A stretch of 22,334 bases of DNA from assembly GCA_019648995.1 (NCBI GenBank), contig BLXT01000621.1, positions 612,546 to 634,879 of the forward strand, read 5' to 3'. The notes below the pieces were generated by a model. The model did no database searches and was not told the DNA's origin. It saw only the letters and a program-made list of their open reading frames with translations. A program made the translations under genes and the position numbers. Positions 1-13,279 of this stretch are shown here, in pieces. The stretch is from Plakobranchus ocellatus. Its lineage: Eukaryota; Mollusca; Gastropoda; Plakobranchidae. Each line of letters starts with the position of its first letter. Position 1 is the stretch's first letter.

Positions 1-1132
1 GTTTATAGAGAATCTGATACCCATCCCTTTGATAAACTTTGCCCTCTACAGCCCTGCTGGTTTCTTAGTGGAGTGTAGGAAATAAGTGCCTTTCATGTCT
101 AAATATCAACTTGTGTCGATTTATATTTCCAATTAATTATAATTATATATGTACACCTGGGTAGGGCATTTTTGCAGAAAATACTAAAACTTATACATGA
201 GCTTTTTTTTAAAAACATAACTTTTTAAAATCATAATAACAGATATCTAGCAAGAAATATGTGATGAAACGATGGGTCACTTTACTGAAGTTGAATTGGT
301 TTTTCCTTTAGACTGTGCACATATTTTATTGAGCATCCCTGCTTTAAAAAGCAAACAAATTTCCTCAAAGTCACAAGCTGTAAAGAAGTATGTAGTTTTG
401 GCAGTGTCTGCTGCAGAGCATGAAAAGAGAATACTCATAAAAACAGAAAAACAAGCTCCTCATAAACCATATTTATTTTATATCAAAAACATTCACCTCC
501 AATAAAAGTAATAATACTACAATAATAATAAGTTCTAAGTACAGTGCATAAACATATAAAGTAGACATGTATTTGCTAAACAAACATACTATAGATCACA
601 AAAAAAAAGTTCCAAATTTCAAAACTATCTGCTTTTCCGACTACAAGGATTTTGTACTTGAATGAATTGAAATGATTTTGCTTTTCAAATACAGGATTCT
701 GTGCTGACAATGGGTTTGACAAACATAACATTCATTGAAAAAGAAAAGATGTGAATATAATAAACTACAAATTCTGCTACAACAACGACCATGATGATCT
801 CACTCTTTTGAAGTTGAATAAAGTTTACAAAAAAAAGAAAAAAGAAAGGATAGAAAGAAGACAAGAGGCTGTGGACAAAAAATTAGTTTTACCAGCATTC
901 AAAAACCATCCATTGCAAGACCACGATCTCAGGCTTTTAGCCCTCGTCAGGCCAGGAAACCAGTGTCCGACCCAAACTAAAACCTGTGATACTGATAGAG
1001 AGATCCCTGCTGATTGCAACAAATATGGTTTGTTAGCTCTTGAGGAACCAACACCTTAGAGATAGAAAAGAAAAATGATTTATTGAATTGAGCAATTGGG
1101 TCTCACATGGAAATCTCAATACGCTCACAGAA
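1..1132. other. AT-rich region downstream of ATXN7L3, no gene seen
   Basis: No coding region is supported here. Reading on the minus strand there are AATAAA hexamers at 1079-1084, 472-477 and 325-330 that could serve as distant polyadenylation signals if the 3' UTR is long. The open frames in this stretch are short, low-complexity and unlike known proteins. Confidence 0.4.
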
Positions 1133-1290
1133 CATTGGTGGCAGTGATAAGTGAACTTGCCCTAAGACCAGCAGGGACCTTTACATTGCAAATTCGAATC
1201 CTGCCACTACTGATGCCTCAGTGTGAGATCAGCTTAGTGTGGATGGGCTATATAAGCAACAATTGAACCAAACAAAACCAGACCAAACCA
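1133..1290 (+). repeat. Probable tRNA-derived SINE copy (degenerate)
   Basis: GTGGCAG at about 1138-1144 can pair with CTGCCAC at about 1200-1206, like a tRNA acceptor stem. Just before the 3' arm lies ATTCGAATCC, a B-box-like sequence. A body containing GTGGATGGGCTATATAAGC and an A-rich AACAAAACCAGACC tail follow. This order (tRNA-like head, body, A-rich tail) is that of a SINE. The A-box is poor, so it is an old copy or a wrong call. The family is unassigned. Confidence 0.45.
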
Positions 1291-2173
1291 ACATGTGTGG
1301 CTATCCCGTCCCACTACACCAGACTGTACAAGAATGTACCAATAAATATAGACATTGCAATAAAAAATGAACATGTTGATCTACTGGAAAAGCCTGAAGA
1401 CAAAGCCACAGACCTTTCATCATAGAATTACAAGATCAGACTTCACAAGGCACAGAAATAGATTGTACATCACATACACTGTGAGAGATAATGACTAGTG
1501 TAAGCACAACATAACAGGCACATCCCACAGCGAATGCTGCATGTGCACACACCATTGAATACCAAAGTTTTATGGGAATCACTTTTTCAAGACAGGAAAG
1601 TGAAGGACATATACATAATGAGGACAAAAGACAACTGATTTTGAAACCCAGGGAGAGAAGAAATGAGCACACTACCTCAATTGCTAGCACAAATTTCTTC
1701 AGCCAGTATTTTAACTTTATGAAAAACTTGGGTGGAGTTCGCATCTGCCAGTTTACAGTTTTGAAATAAAAAAAAAAAAAAAAAAAGATAGTAATCATAA
1801 AACGTTTTTGAAGATTGGTATTTCAAAATCATCTTCATGAGCTGAATGAAGTTTTCTGCTGTAAAAATAAATCTGTTATATCTAATGCACGAAGATCATC
1901 ATTCTACCCCCCTTCACCCCCTCCTCTTTTTTTCAATGTTTCCTCAGTGTTGTGAAGAGAACAGAGAAACGTTATAATGTCAATCAGCCTTCTTCTTACT
2001 CTTCATAGCAAGCTTTTCTTCCAAAAAAAAAAAAAACAAACAAACAATAACAGCAACAAAAAAAAACCAGTGGAAACATCTTCATTCAAATTCAAAGTGA
2101 ATGGACTTAAGCTCAACTTTTTTTTATCAATTTGACTTCCATTGCCATTTCCCAAACCAATGTTTCTATTCCA
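1291..2173. other. AT-rich flank, no gene seen
   Basis: This stretch contains A-homopolymers (near 1767-1785 and 2022-2035) and no supportable gene or RNA. The frames on either strand are interrupted by homopolymers and resemble nothing known. Confidence 0.4.
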
Positions 2174-2979
2174 CAGTAGACCACACCTAAACCGAAAACG
2201 GCTCAACGAATAAAAAGCTAAACCAAAAAGAAATTGAAGAACTTTCCGTTTTTCCTCTTATTCTTTCATATAAAACATGCGGTAAACCAAAAGCGTTGGC
2301 TGCCTCACTATCGCTAAAGCGAAATAACAACTACTGGGAAAGCTCAGTCACTGTGGGACCCACACATAAAAAAAGAAATCTTTTCTTTTACAAACCTTGC
2401 CCTTTCCTTTCTTTCTCGCACTACTCCATGCAAACCAAATACTGTTAGTTACTGGTATCTCACACTACAGACGGCCAGGCCCAATGTCTGGCTAGGTCTA
2501 GTGCACACACCTGCCCATCCCTTCTCTTCCACAACTCAGTTACACAGTGGGACAGTGCCATACACTCCCTACATGTCTAGGTCCCGTCAGCGCTAAGCTA
2601 AGCAAACACTGTTGCATCACAGCCGGTAATAAAGCCATTTCTCTTGTTCACGACTTCAGTACCGGTTAACTTAGGTGATGATTAAATTGTGAAAGCTCTA
2701 TCATTCTACATCGACAACAGGCGCAAGAACCTCTTAACTGAAAAGGAAAGAGAAGGTGACAGAAAGATGGATATAAAAGATAGAGAGATTTGTGAACAGG
2801 TGTGTTCATTCACAATTTGATGTGACAATGGGTGGGATTGGTTTAACTTAATATTTTGGAAGCTGGTCACTCTCCGTTATTAATCTTCCTTATTTAATGC
2901 GCTATGCTTAAACCAAAATATGTTTCAACCAAAATAGAAATCATACTTCCTAGAATTTTGGTTTAAATGTGTTCCACTG
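2174..2979. mobile_element. Candidate Tigger/pogo-like non-autonomous DNA transposon (806 bp)
   Basis: The left end reads CAGTAGACCACACCTAAACC and the right end, reverse-complemented, reads CAGTGGAACACATTTAAACC. They match at 19 of the first 24 positions. Pogo/Tigger elements typically begin CAGTNGAACC and insert at TA. The right flank is TA and the left is CA, one change from that. Near-copies of TAAACCAAAA recur inside both ends (about 2219, 2283, 2908), as subterminal repeats often do. No transposase frame is present. The element ends 97 bp beyond the ATXN7L3 stop codon. Confidence 0.5.
2893..2898 (-). promoter_or_regulatory. Possible polyadenylation hexamer ATTAAA
   Basis: On the minus strand this is ATTAAA, the commonest variant signal, about 180 bp after the ATXN7L3 stop. 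It lies inside the candidate transposon. No better hexamer lies between it and the stop. Whether it is used cannot be read from the sequence. Confidence 0.3.
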
Positions 2980-3076
2980 TATTATCTCCCAATACATGCA
3001 TTACAGTAAGGATTCAAAGCACACATAATCTACTTGAACATTCCAAGACCAAGGAAGAACATGGGCAGTGGCCAAT

Positions 3077-3321
3077 TTAGCTAAAGTCGTAAAGATTTTG
3101 TCCCTGCTGGTCCTTGTTAGAGCTGCCACTGCCAGCACTGCTACCCGAGCTGGACACATTGTGCTTGCCTGCACTGGCCTTGTGTTTCTTGTTCTTGCTG
3201 AGAGAGCTGGCGGGCTTGTTGCTGCTGCGCTTGTGACTGGCGGGCACTGCCAGACCGACGGGGTTAGAGGAGTGAGAGGACGCTGTGGTAGATGGTGGCA
3301 GCAGCGGGACACCAGGTAGGC
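3077..3321 (-). CDS. ATXN7L3: ATXN7L3 coding exon 12 (terminal exon, stop codon)
   Basis: This exon completes Ser294, encodes residues 295-374 and ends at the TAA on 3077-3079. The tail is low-complexity Ser/Lys/Ala with [15 protein letters not shown] and ends in NLYDFS, comparable in composition to the Lys-rich human C-terminus that ends SIYDDIN. The exon is much more GC-rich than its surroundings. A long T tract before atcttcag marks the acceptor. A longer frame on the same strand (3001-3351) is out of phase with exon 11 and is a shadow. Confidence 0.92.
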
Positions 3322-6300
3322 CTGAAGATAGAGATGGAAAAAAAAACCCACAAAAAATTATTTTAATGAGCTGAAAAGAGACTGTCAGGACATAAAACTA
3401 TTTTATTAAAAAAAAAAAAAAAAAAAGGAAAAGGAAAAGTACAAACAAAATAGGCCTGAAGATCTGATTGTTTTCTTGTGATGTGAAAAAAGTTAACAAA
3501 TTCACATAGGAGGTCTGATAAATCAAAATTAACCCATTAATCGTTTTTACTTCAAATTTACTTCTAAAACTTTGTAAATAATTTCTTTGCAGCAAAATGT
3601 TCAAAAGGTTCTGAGCCAAGCCCCTCCCCTCAAAAAAATCAATGAAAGAATTGGGGATGACCAAAGTGTGCCTTCTTTGCTGCAGTGAGATACAAATGAA
3701 AAACAATATCTATCATTAAAGAAACACACATAGCTACTGTTCATATGTGTGTGTATAAATATATATATGTGTGTGAGAAAGCCAGGACACCAGGTAAATA
3801 ACAGTAGTGATTTCCTATTCTCTGCAGCAGAGACCAGATTCAGATAAATTTTGAACATGTTTAACTAATGATATATAGCCCAAAACTATATTTTGTATAG
3901 CCGAAATTAAGATGTAGGTGTACAATTTTTTTGGCAATGTTTAAACTCATTCCAAAGTATTTAGAAGAAAAAGACAACCAACTCAAAAACCTTTCTCCTC
4001 AAAAGACATAAGACATCTAACTGTCTCAAGACATAAGTCATGCTGTCTTAAGGCACACTGCATTGCATCATCCTTTGCCAATGCTTTCTGCTTGAACTTT
4101 TTTTTTTTTGTTTTGCTGATCCAAAATACCAACTTCACCTTGAATGTAATTAAAACATATACACGAATCAATTCACCAAATCTCCCTTACCTAACATGCA
4201 TGCGAGCACAAAATACAGAGTTTTACAAAAGAACTGGGTACAGAAAGATGTTTTTTGTCATTTCTAGAAAGCACCCTGTCCCATCCTGTGCACCCTGCGT
4301 AACATCAATGGCAGGCATACCAAACCGCTGGAGTGCCTGTTTTACAAATGCGAACTTTAGAGGTTTAATATGCCTGTCATTGATTCGTTTATTATGTTAC
4401 CAAACAGTAATGGACTCCTCAAAACTTTAGCAGAGAAGTTTAGAGTTAAGTATTGCCGTTATATTTACCAAAGTGGGGGTGTGTGTGTATGTTTTGTTTG
4501 ATTTTATTCTTTTTACGTGTTGCAGCCAAATCGTTTCTACCTGTCTGACCATATATACCTGTGACAAGTATAAAGAATAATGCCACTTGAATGTCTGTTT
4601 CCATCTCATTTTCACTTTAGAAGTGACCTTACCATGCAGATTTGACATAAGCAGCCGGCCAATTTATACAGTCTAACATTAAACCCGGCATGCTTACATT
4701 TGAACTACACGGATTCAGACACGATGGAATAAGATAATTTAAATTGGCTCTAAGTTACCAATATATACATTAAGGTGACATATGCAATGGCAAGGTCTTA
4801 CTGTTGTTAGTTGAGGTGGAGTCTGCAGGTGAAGAGTTCGAGGACATTTCCCACTGTAAAGATTCTCTGAACGATTGAGATTCAGCATCATCAAATGTGT
4901 CGATGTCTATGTGAATATCTTCCAGGTCATGTGCTCGACTGAGAGGATAAGTAAACATCAAATAAGTGACAGTTCCCCAGAAATAATTTTTTTTAAAAAA
5001 TTCCGTTTGCAGATCTGCACAGCCTAATACAAATAAAATCAGAAATTGTAGAAGTAAAAATTGTCATTGTTACAGAATGTCCAATTTAGTGCTTCTACAA
5101 AACTCTACACATTAAAAAAAAAAAAAAAAAAGTCTCATTTACCACTATAGCTTATGATTTTCCCTTACAGTGAATGATCTAGATCCACACCTCAATTAAT
5201 TTGAAAGGACTGCTACACACACCCATAGACATTTTTAATTGCTTAAGTAACTTGTTACAAATGTCATTCATTTAATCTAATGTTGCACGAAAAAAAACTG
5301 TCAATATTAAACAAATTAAAAAAAAAAATTATAGCAAAAATCTAACTTGCAGTTATCTGAAATTCAATTTTCAGTACAACAAATGTTGCAATCAGAACAT
5401 GAAGACAAAGTCGACACAATTTTGCCCAGTTTGTTATAAAGATTCATCTCAAGAAACTTCAAAAAAAAATATTTGTTTGTGTACGAGAAAGTTAAAAAAA
5501 AATTGTTAGTGGATACAGTTAGACTATGATGCCTAATTTTTTGCTGCAGAGATTTGATTTCATTTTCAAGATTTTTTCGACACAGATGTTCTGTTTGAGA
5601 TAATAGCATCTGCATTGGATTTTCACAACACATCTTTTCAAATGGAATTTCCAACGTCAGAGGAGCAGGGAAAGGTCAATGATAACTTGGAGGAGGATAA
5701 CAAATGACAAGGAAAGGTGTGGCAAGCTTATTGCTATGTTATCAAGTCAAGTTGTAAATGTTGAGATTTCCAATACAATAAATTTTTTAAACCTAAGAAT
5801 TATCGAGTGCTGATTAAAATTTGTTTGTGAAAAAATAGATAATATTCCACTTTCAATATGAGTACATCACATCAACAATTAAATGCACACAGTTTCACTG
5901 CATTCATGTATAGTGACACTTCTAAGGCTATTGGATGTAGAGATGGACGTACCTTTGTCTCAGCAACAACTGCCTCACTTGTCTTCTCTGCTCATCCGAG
6001 TGTTGCACACATTTACCAGTTCTATCAAGATGACAAAACATATATGTATGTATAGAAATAAGAATATCCAAAAAGTACTCACAATGTTTAAAAATGTGTT
6101 TGAGAAGAACAAAACTGTTTTTTGAACTCTGAGAAAAAGCTTCAGATTTAATTATGGTGTTGATGAGAACATCCACCTCTCCTAAGTGTGGCTGGTCACT
6201 ATTTGAACTTTCTCCTATCTTTTCACTCCTCACTTACTTACTATTTTTTTCTTCAGATTTCTAATTGTTCTTGTGATTTTTGTTCTATTGTGAGGCATCA

Positions 6301-9300
6301 CTTTTTTCCATATAGGTTTTGAAGCCACAGCATCAATATATAAACACCACGCCAATGCAGCCTAAATGGTTGGTTGAGAGGGGCAACCAAGTCATATAGA
6401 AATAAGGTAAGAACAATTACATTTGTGATTCAGAAAAAACACAAAAGATATCACAAACAAAAACTAACCTTGTACACATACGCTTCGTATGTTCAGAAAT
6501 TACGCCACAGCTCTGAAAAAAAAAAAGTGAGGTGTAAAAAAAACAAATTTATACAATATATATCTAAAAAAAAAAATTTCTTAAGCTAATGTGCAAGAAA
6601 AACAAAGTTATAATGTAGCTGCCTAATAACTTTTTACTAAAACCACAAAACTAGAAAAAAGACAGAAAAAGAATTAACAAAAATGAACGGTAGACAGAAT
6701 GAGAAGAATAAAAATCTAGTGTTTGGGATGAGAGGGAACCTAGCAAAATTCACTTTCTTTTGATTTCTAATTAATTCAGCTAATGGAAGTTTGCCAAGTA
6801 GTTAAAGCTTAGAGGATTCCTTAAAATCATAAAAAGAGAATTTTTTTTCCACACACAATGGACAAATCAGAATATTTTGCTAACTTTAATTGTAAATTGT
6901 AATGCTAGACACAATGAAACTATCCACCTTATATCCATGAAAAAAAAAAATTTAATGTTTTTGTAACCTCCTCTTATATTTTGGCAAAAAATTTGGCAAT
7001 CCCATATCTTGGTTCTAAATCAACAAAGCTGTGCTCAGTTTTCACTAATGCAAAGGCCACAGAAAGATATTTGTGATTGTTTCAATAATTTGAAATGTTC
7101 GAAATGCAACTCTCGATTTCTTTGGACTGGTCTTACAAGTTACAGTCCTGCATAGATTCCTCAAATTTGTTGGGAAAAAAAGTGATAAGTTTGGGGAAGC
7201 ATTTTTAAATTACTAAAGGGGATTTACTTTAGAAAAATACTATAACTGCAATTACACCCCCTGATATCGCAACATGGATATCATCGATCTTTTCCTAATG
7301 AAGTAAAGTTCTGTCGTTTTAGTGTCATATTTTCGGTCCTTTCTTCTATGAAAAAGATGGGGGGGAAATACTTAATGAGGGCATTCATTTTTATGGGTGT
7401 TGGGCAATTTTTTTGAGATCTTACGAGGGAGAACCTACGTAAATGTGTCTAGGTTTGTGTCTAAAGTGGCTAAGAGCAAACATTGATATGAAATTGTAAA
7501 TAAAATTAATATCACAAAAACAAATGAGCTTATAGAGATTGAACTTGAAGAGGCAATGATAGTTGAAGGAAATGAAATTAATATTGTAAAAGAATGCAAC
7601 CACCAACTCAAACTTATTTGAACAAATTTGAACAAAACAGAGTATATGTACAAACATTTCGTTTTTAATCTTTATCACAACAAAAACACCCACTATTTAG
7701 ATCTAGTAATGGCTGATGAACAGGGAATGTACTTAAAGGGTAGAAGGGAGAAGTTGTATTCATAATTCAGTGATTGTGTATGTCACACAATGAGATTTTA
7801 ATGATGTATGACATACACAAAGAGTAAATAGAGCTATTTTTGTGGTAGTTGAATAAATTTTTTACCAATTCTGGAATGTTTTGGTGTAGCTGGAGGGCAA
7901 ATAGTTCTATATATCAATGTAAGCAGTGTAAGAAATAAAAGTTATAAAAATACAAAAAAAGGAGCTAGTACAGGAAAACCAAATATTTTGACAAAATAGA
8001 GGAATCCATGTTTGACCTAACTGTGCTAGATTGCACATATTTTCTTGAAAAGAAAAAAAATATAGTGCTGATGATTCAGATGTTGCATGTCACATTTTCA
8101 AAAAAATTACAAAACATCTTTAAGTAACAATTATGTTTGGCACACATCAGTGTCCCATTTTCCCAACTTCAAAGCACACCGAAAGCAAAGTTTCAAATTA
8201 TATCAAATTAGACATGAGTTTAAATTGATCACACCACCATTCATTTCAACTAGCCTTGAGATATTTATTCTTTAACTACAATGATAGTAATTACATCTAC
8301 AACCATATAAATAAAGATAAAAGAATTGCCCTGCTATGTATAAAAAAGCATATGGACATTCAAATAATAGTATAATCCAAAAACACCAACTGTTATTTAA
8401 CTCACAGTCAACAGCAGGGCCTTCCGTTCCTCTGGAATGAAAACAAATAACTTTTAGAATATCATGACAGAGTGACTTGATCATCTATTTACCAAATTCT
8501 CCACTATCACCTCCCACAGTTTTTAACACAAATAACTTTTAGAATATCATGACAGGGTGACTTGATCATCTATTTACCAAATTCTCCACTATCACCTCCC
8601 ACAGTTTTTAACACAAATAACTTTTAGAATATCATGACAGAGTGACTTGATCTTCTATTTACCAAATCCTCACTATCACCTCCCACAGTTTTTTATCAGA
8701 TTGCCATTGCAGGATCATATTCAGCGTACATGCAGAGGGTTCAACAACGCATTTCAAAGGAGTCAATGGTGTGATAATGATTCTAAATCTAGACACTAAC
8801 CCAGATGCTCAAACATTTCCAATCGTTTTCCACTGTTTATGCTATATATCAATAGAGACATTATCGATTTGCACAACATGGCATTTCTTGATACATTTTT
8901 TGCTTCAGCAATTAAATAGTAAACTGACAATTAGGAATCTATTTATAACAATGCTCTTTAAAAATTATACTCCTTACAAGGGAACCGAATAACATTTTAA
9001 TACAATCTGTGGAAAACTAAAAGTTCAGAAAAATCTTAATTTGCCAAATAACCAGCGATGAAAAATAAGATTCTATGCTTCATTCAGAGTACCAACCACA
9101 GATACTAAGAAGTGTCCAATGCCATAAGTCTCTCCCAAAAATAACCAGAGAAAGCAGAGTTGAACAACTGAGAATTTTGGCAACTGAATTAATAGTCATC
9201 ACACACGTTGCTGTCACAAAATTCCCAACCATCTCATATGGTGCCACTAAACATTTGTGTCTTGTTCTTTTTGTGCCTCAAACATCTCAAAGTTAAAGCA

Positions 9301-12300
9301 ATAGCTCTTTGCTATTTTTTTAGTGGGTTTTCTCATTTAACCTTAAAAAATTTACAAAAACTCAAGGGGTTAAATCTGTTTCACTTGCTTCAAACCCTAC
9401 TCACGACAATTTTTCTTCTTGGACTTAGGTCCATTTAAAAGCATCTGATAATGAAACTGGCCATTTCAAAATACTAATTGTTCATTTCATTGACTTCGAT
9501 ATATGGCTTAGTCTACTGCAAATAACTGATGTTTCAAAAACCCTGTAAATCAAGGTATGGTCCTCTGTCTTTGAGGTAGTTTTATGAGATTATTAAAATA
9601 AAGACAATGGAGAAATACAAAAGGCAATAGTTCTAAGTATAATAAAACCTACCCAGAGTCATCCTCTCATAGTTAGGTGCTGTCTCTAGGCTTTCTGAAG
9701 TTTCTCCTGCCACTGCGGCAGCATCATGGCTGGACCCTGTCAACATGCAAGACACAAGAGTCAATGCAATTCAAACTTGACCATCACTTTTATCTGTTTC
9801 TGTTTAAAACCAGCCAATCACTTAAAGAAAAAAAAAGTCTTGATTCTTCACTAAATCTTAAAAGTAATTATGATTTAATTCTGCATTTTATAAAAAATGT
9901 TTATTTTTTTTCAAATTCACATGGTTTTTAAGGCTTTTTTTTTCAAATATGAGACATATCATTTTTTTTTTCACATGAGGTTAACTATGATATTCTTGAG
10001 TTAGATAGTACAAAATGCTCTATTATTTTGTTAGACTTTCATGGCCCAGAGCTCTTTACATGTCAGACAATAAAGTTCTTCAATTACACTACATATGAGA
10101 AAAGACAATTTCCATGCTACTGTTAAACCTGGTTTAAATAATGCTTTCATATTCCCTTTTTCACTGATATTTTACTGTAACTATCACCCAGAGAAAAAAA
10201 TAGCCTGCAGTGTGTATGTTTTACAACCAGAATATCTCCCACTAGCCATGGTTTCTAATCAACCGGGATGATCCTCCAATACTTCTGTTTGTCATTTTTT
10301 TACTATCAAAATAGCCTAAAATAATTAAAAATGCACCTTAACTCATTTGCGACTGACCCCTTTTCCTCTTGCTATTTCCTCTGGACTGAGGTTTTTTTGG
10401 CCTTCGTTAAAAAATTGTAAAAAAAAAGGTAATACAGTAATCATTCTAAAACTGTAGACACATAAAAGTTATCTTTAGATCTGTTAGTTGCAGCACTTTT
10501 TATTCAGCTACCTTGATATGTTGATTTTGTATGTTTTTTACAAAGAGGGTAAAAATTTAATATTTTGGTAAATTTTCTGAAGCCCATGAAAGATGCAGCA
10601 AACAGGTAAGAACACACAAAAGGAAGGAAAGATGCTTTTGACTTCAATGGATTTTATTTAGATCTAGATATCTAGACTGAAAATCATCTGGTTGTGCTCG
10701 TTTTTTCGTTTGGGTTTTGATTTAGTGCTCTTGGATCTACTACTCTGAGCATTTTTTAGATCTACACTATATCTGGATCTACATCTAGGTCGTCATTGGA
10801 TCATTATGACTTTCTACTGGCAAAAACTGTACATCATTACCAGAAAATTCTTCTCCAGATCCGTCTGCCCCCAAAAAAAGAAACAGACTAAATCTTTTCA
10901 AGACCATAATCGCATTAGACCTAGATCCACATCTCCATCTACCTCTCAGATTTCACTAATTCTGGACTGACTTTCGGTTCTGCAACCCACATTCTAAATT
11001 ATTTTATAAAAAAAACGAGTTCCACAATGATAAAAATACGATTTGGAATACTGACCAAGAAATAGTTCAGGAATGGTAATGAATAGGCGGCGAGTTGTTT
11101 GTGCGGTTATTATAGGTGTTATAGAGCGATAAAAGTAATAACCGCAAGGGTTGCGGGCGCCGCCCACAGGGAATTTTTGGGTTGCCTGCAACATGTGCGG
11201 GCCACGTCGCAAGTGAGTTAATACCAAATCTATCAAAGTTCTTTCAAGAGATAAAGGCAGAGAGAAAGAAAACATTTAGCTATAAAAAGGTAAGCCATTA
11301 TTTTGAATCATCATCCTCTCTAAAGTTCTTTAGTCTTGACTTGGAAACTCAATACAGGAAATGGAGTCTCCACTAAAATTGTTTCTCCAACTTTATTTAG
11401 TAAAGTGAAGAATTACTGAAATAATTTTTCTTCCTCCTCAGGATTGGAAGTCTTGAGAGCTGGCCTGAAGACATCTATCAAATCATATATAAAAGTCATC
11501 TGCCGAACAATACTCACCTCCATTTCTCAATTTCGCCAAGCGCCTGTTGCGAGGTGAATTCGTTGATTTCTCTTTCTTCATCCTCCTCACTGACAAAAAA
11601 AGGAAATGAAGCAATGAAAGATATTTAAATATTTTTTTTCTGCACAGTGCAATACTCATTTGAAGTCCACACTGTTACGATTTAGCCATTACAGCAACTC
11701 AAAATGTTGCAGACATACAAGACTTACTTAAAATGAAACAGACTCAAACAAGTTTGTCTCAGTGAATCCTACAATAAATAGTTTGATTTCTCATCTCTCG
11801 AAAAAACAAAAAAAAAGATGGCTCAGATCTCTGCCAACTAATTTCAGTCTCTTTTCTCAAGACATGTATTGGCTTCATACATCTTTTATTAGAAATATTT
11901 TCCCCATATGCCTATAGGAGAGAGAATTTAATAAGCTTTCTGTTATCTCAAACTTTCTATCTGAAACCAGATGTTCTAACCTCGTTTTGACTCTGGTGCA
12001 TAATTCCAGTCGTTGTCATTCTCATCCTCCTGTCCACTCTCTTCACTTCCATGTTTCTGGTTGTTAGCGATTCTAGAGATTGACAAAAAACAAAAACATC
12101 ATTTACAACGGTAAAGTAGCAATTCTGGCAAAAGTAAAAACTTTGAAATTTTTCATTTTAAATTATGGCAAGGTATGGTGTGCATTTCTTAAAAAAAAAA
12201 AATGGTGGTTAACTTTCCTTCAGATGAGTCACAGCTTAACCCATTAGCATTTTACTGGAAGAAAACAGCTTATGCAATTTTATTTTCTAAACTATAAAAC

Positions 12301-13202
12301 GCATAACAGAACCCATCAGCCTTTTGACCTCAAGACATACATACAAACCTCACCTTCTACTGGCAATACGAGAGGAGTTGCGCCCCATACCCATACATTT
12401 CTCCAGATGAGGTGCAAATCTGGACGCTGCTAGGTGTCGCTGGCAGTTTGGGCAGACACATTCGTAATTTTTTTTGGAGGGCACCTGACCCAAAACATCC
12501 ACACCTGGCCTGTCAACAATGGCTGAGGATGAGAAATTTTTCTTTTTTTCTTATAGTGAATTTCATGTACAACATTTATGAGGCAACTACAGCAAATCAT
12601 TTCCAAATCCAATTTTTAAATCAGAAACATAATGCAGAATGCACACTTTTTTCTATAGAGGGTAAAAAACAACACTTCTCTCTGTACCAATTTTTGCGAA
12701 TTTACACACTGTATTTTAATTACATTTTCGTTTCTGTGAAAATCAACTTTTAAAAGGCTCTTGTGACTGGTTTGCTCAGGTTGTGCCCAAAATGTAAGAA
12801 CAGTATTGTTAAGGTTTTCTCATTTTTTTTTCTTCTAATCTTTTTTTTAAAAGCACCTTACTATAATATCTACAATTTCACACATTGAATCCCCAATGTA
12901 AATCATAAGATTAAATAAGAAAGTTATACTTAAGGAAAGCATCCTATATATCCATAACTTAGAACAAATTTCAAAGACTTGAAGAGCGCTTTGATGCAAG
13001 GAGTCAAAACTGTTCTTAAAAAAAAAAAAACACTCACCATATTCTGTGTCAGATGCTCTGGAAATGAATAAAAAAATTAATGAAAAAATATAATAAACAC
13101 AAAAGCCTCAATTCCAACCAACCTTTATAACTAGAGATCACAGTTCATGTTTTCACAATGTAACAGTTTGTTGGTTTAAAGAGGATTAAAGCATGACCAA
13201 TA

Positions 13203-13279
<77 letters not shown>

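Noticed and set aside
751-1059. A 102-codon plus-strand open frame with a Lys-rich run
   Set aside because: Composition is explained by A-rich homopolymers; no domain or splice context supports it.
3068-3319. An 83-codon plus-strand open frame opposite exon 12
   Set aside because: It is the antisense shadow of the GC-rich coding exon and has no family resemblance.
3001-3351. A 116-codon minus-strand open frame over the last exon
   Set aside because: It is out of phase with exon 11 and runs through the intron; the correct frame is the Ser/Lys-rich tail ending at 3077.
3529-3540. piggyBac-like end TTAACCCATTA
   Set aside because: No matching inverted end with TTAA was found at a plausible distance; the same holds for the copy at 12236-12246.
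8443-8694. CRISPR array
   Set aside because: The units are contiguous 85-bp tandem copies without variable spacers, in a eukaryotic intron.
12499-12510. Alternative acceptor ttgacag inside exon 4
   Set aside because: Using it puts the zinc finger out of frame with exon 3 and loses the conserved IVDRPGVD block.
12412-12753. A 113-codon plus-strand open frame
   Set aside because: Its first third is antisense to ATXN7L3 exon 4 and the rest is intronic.
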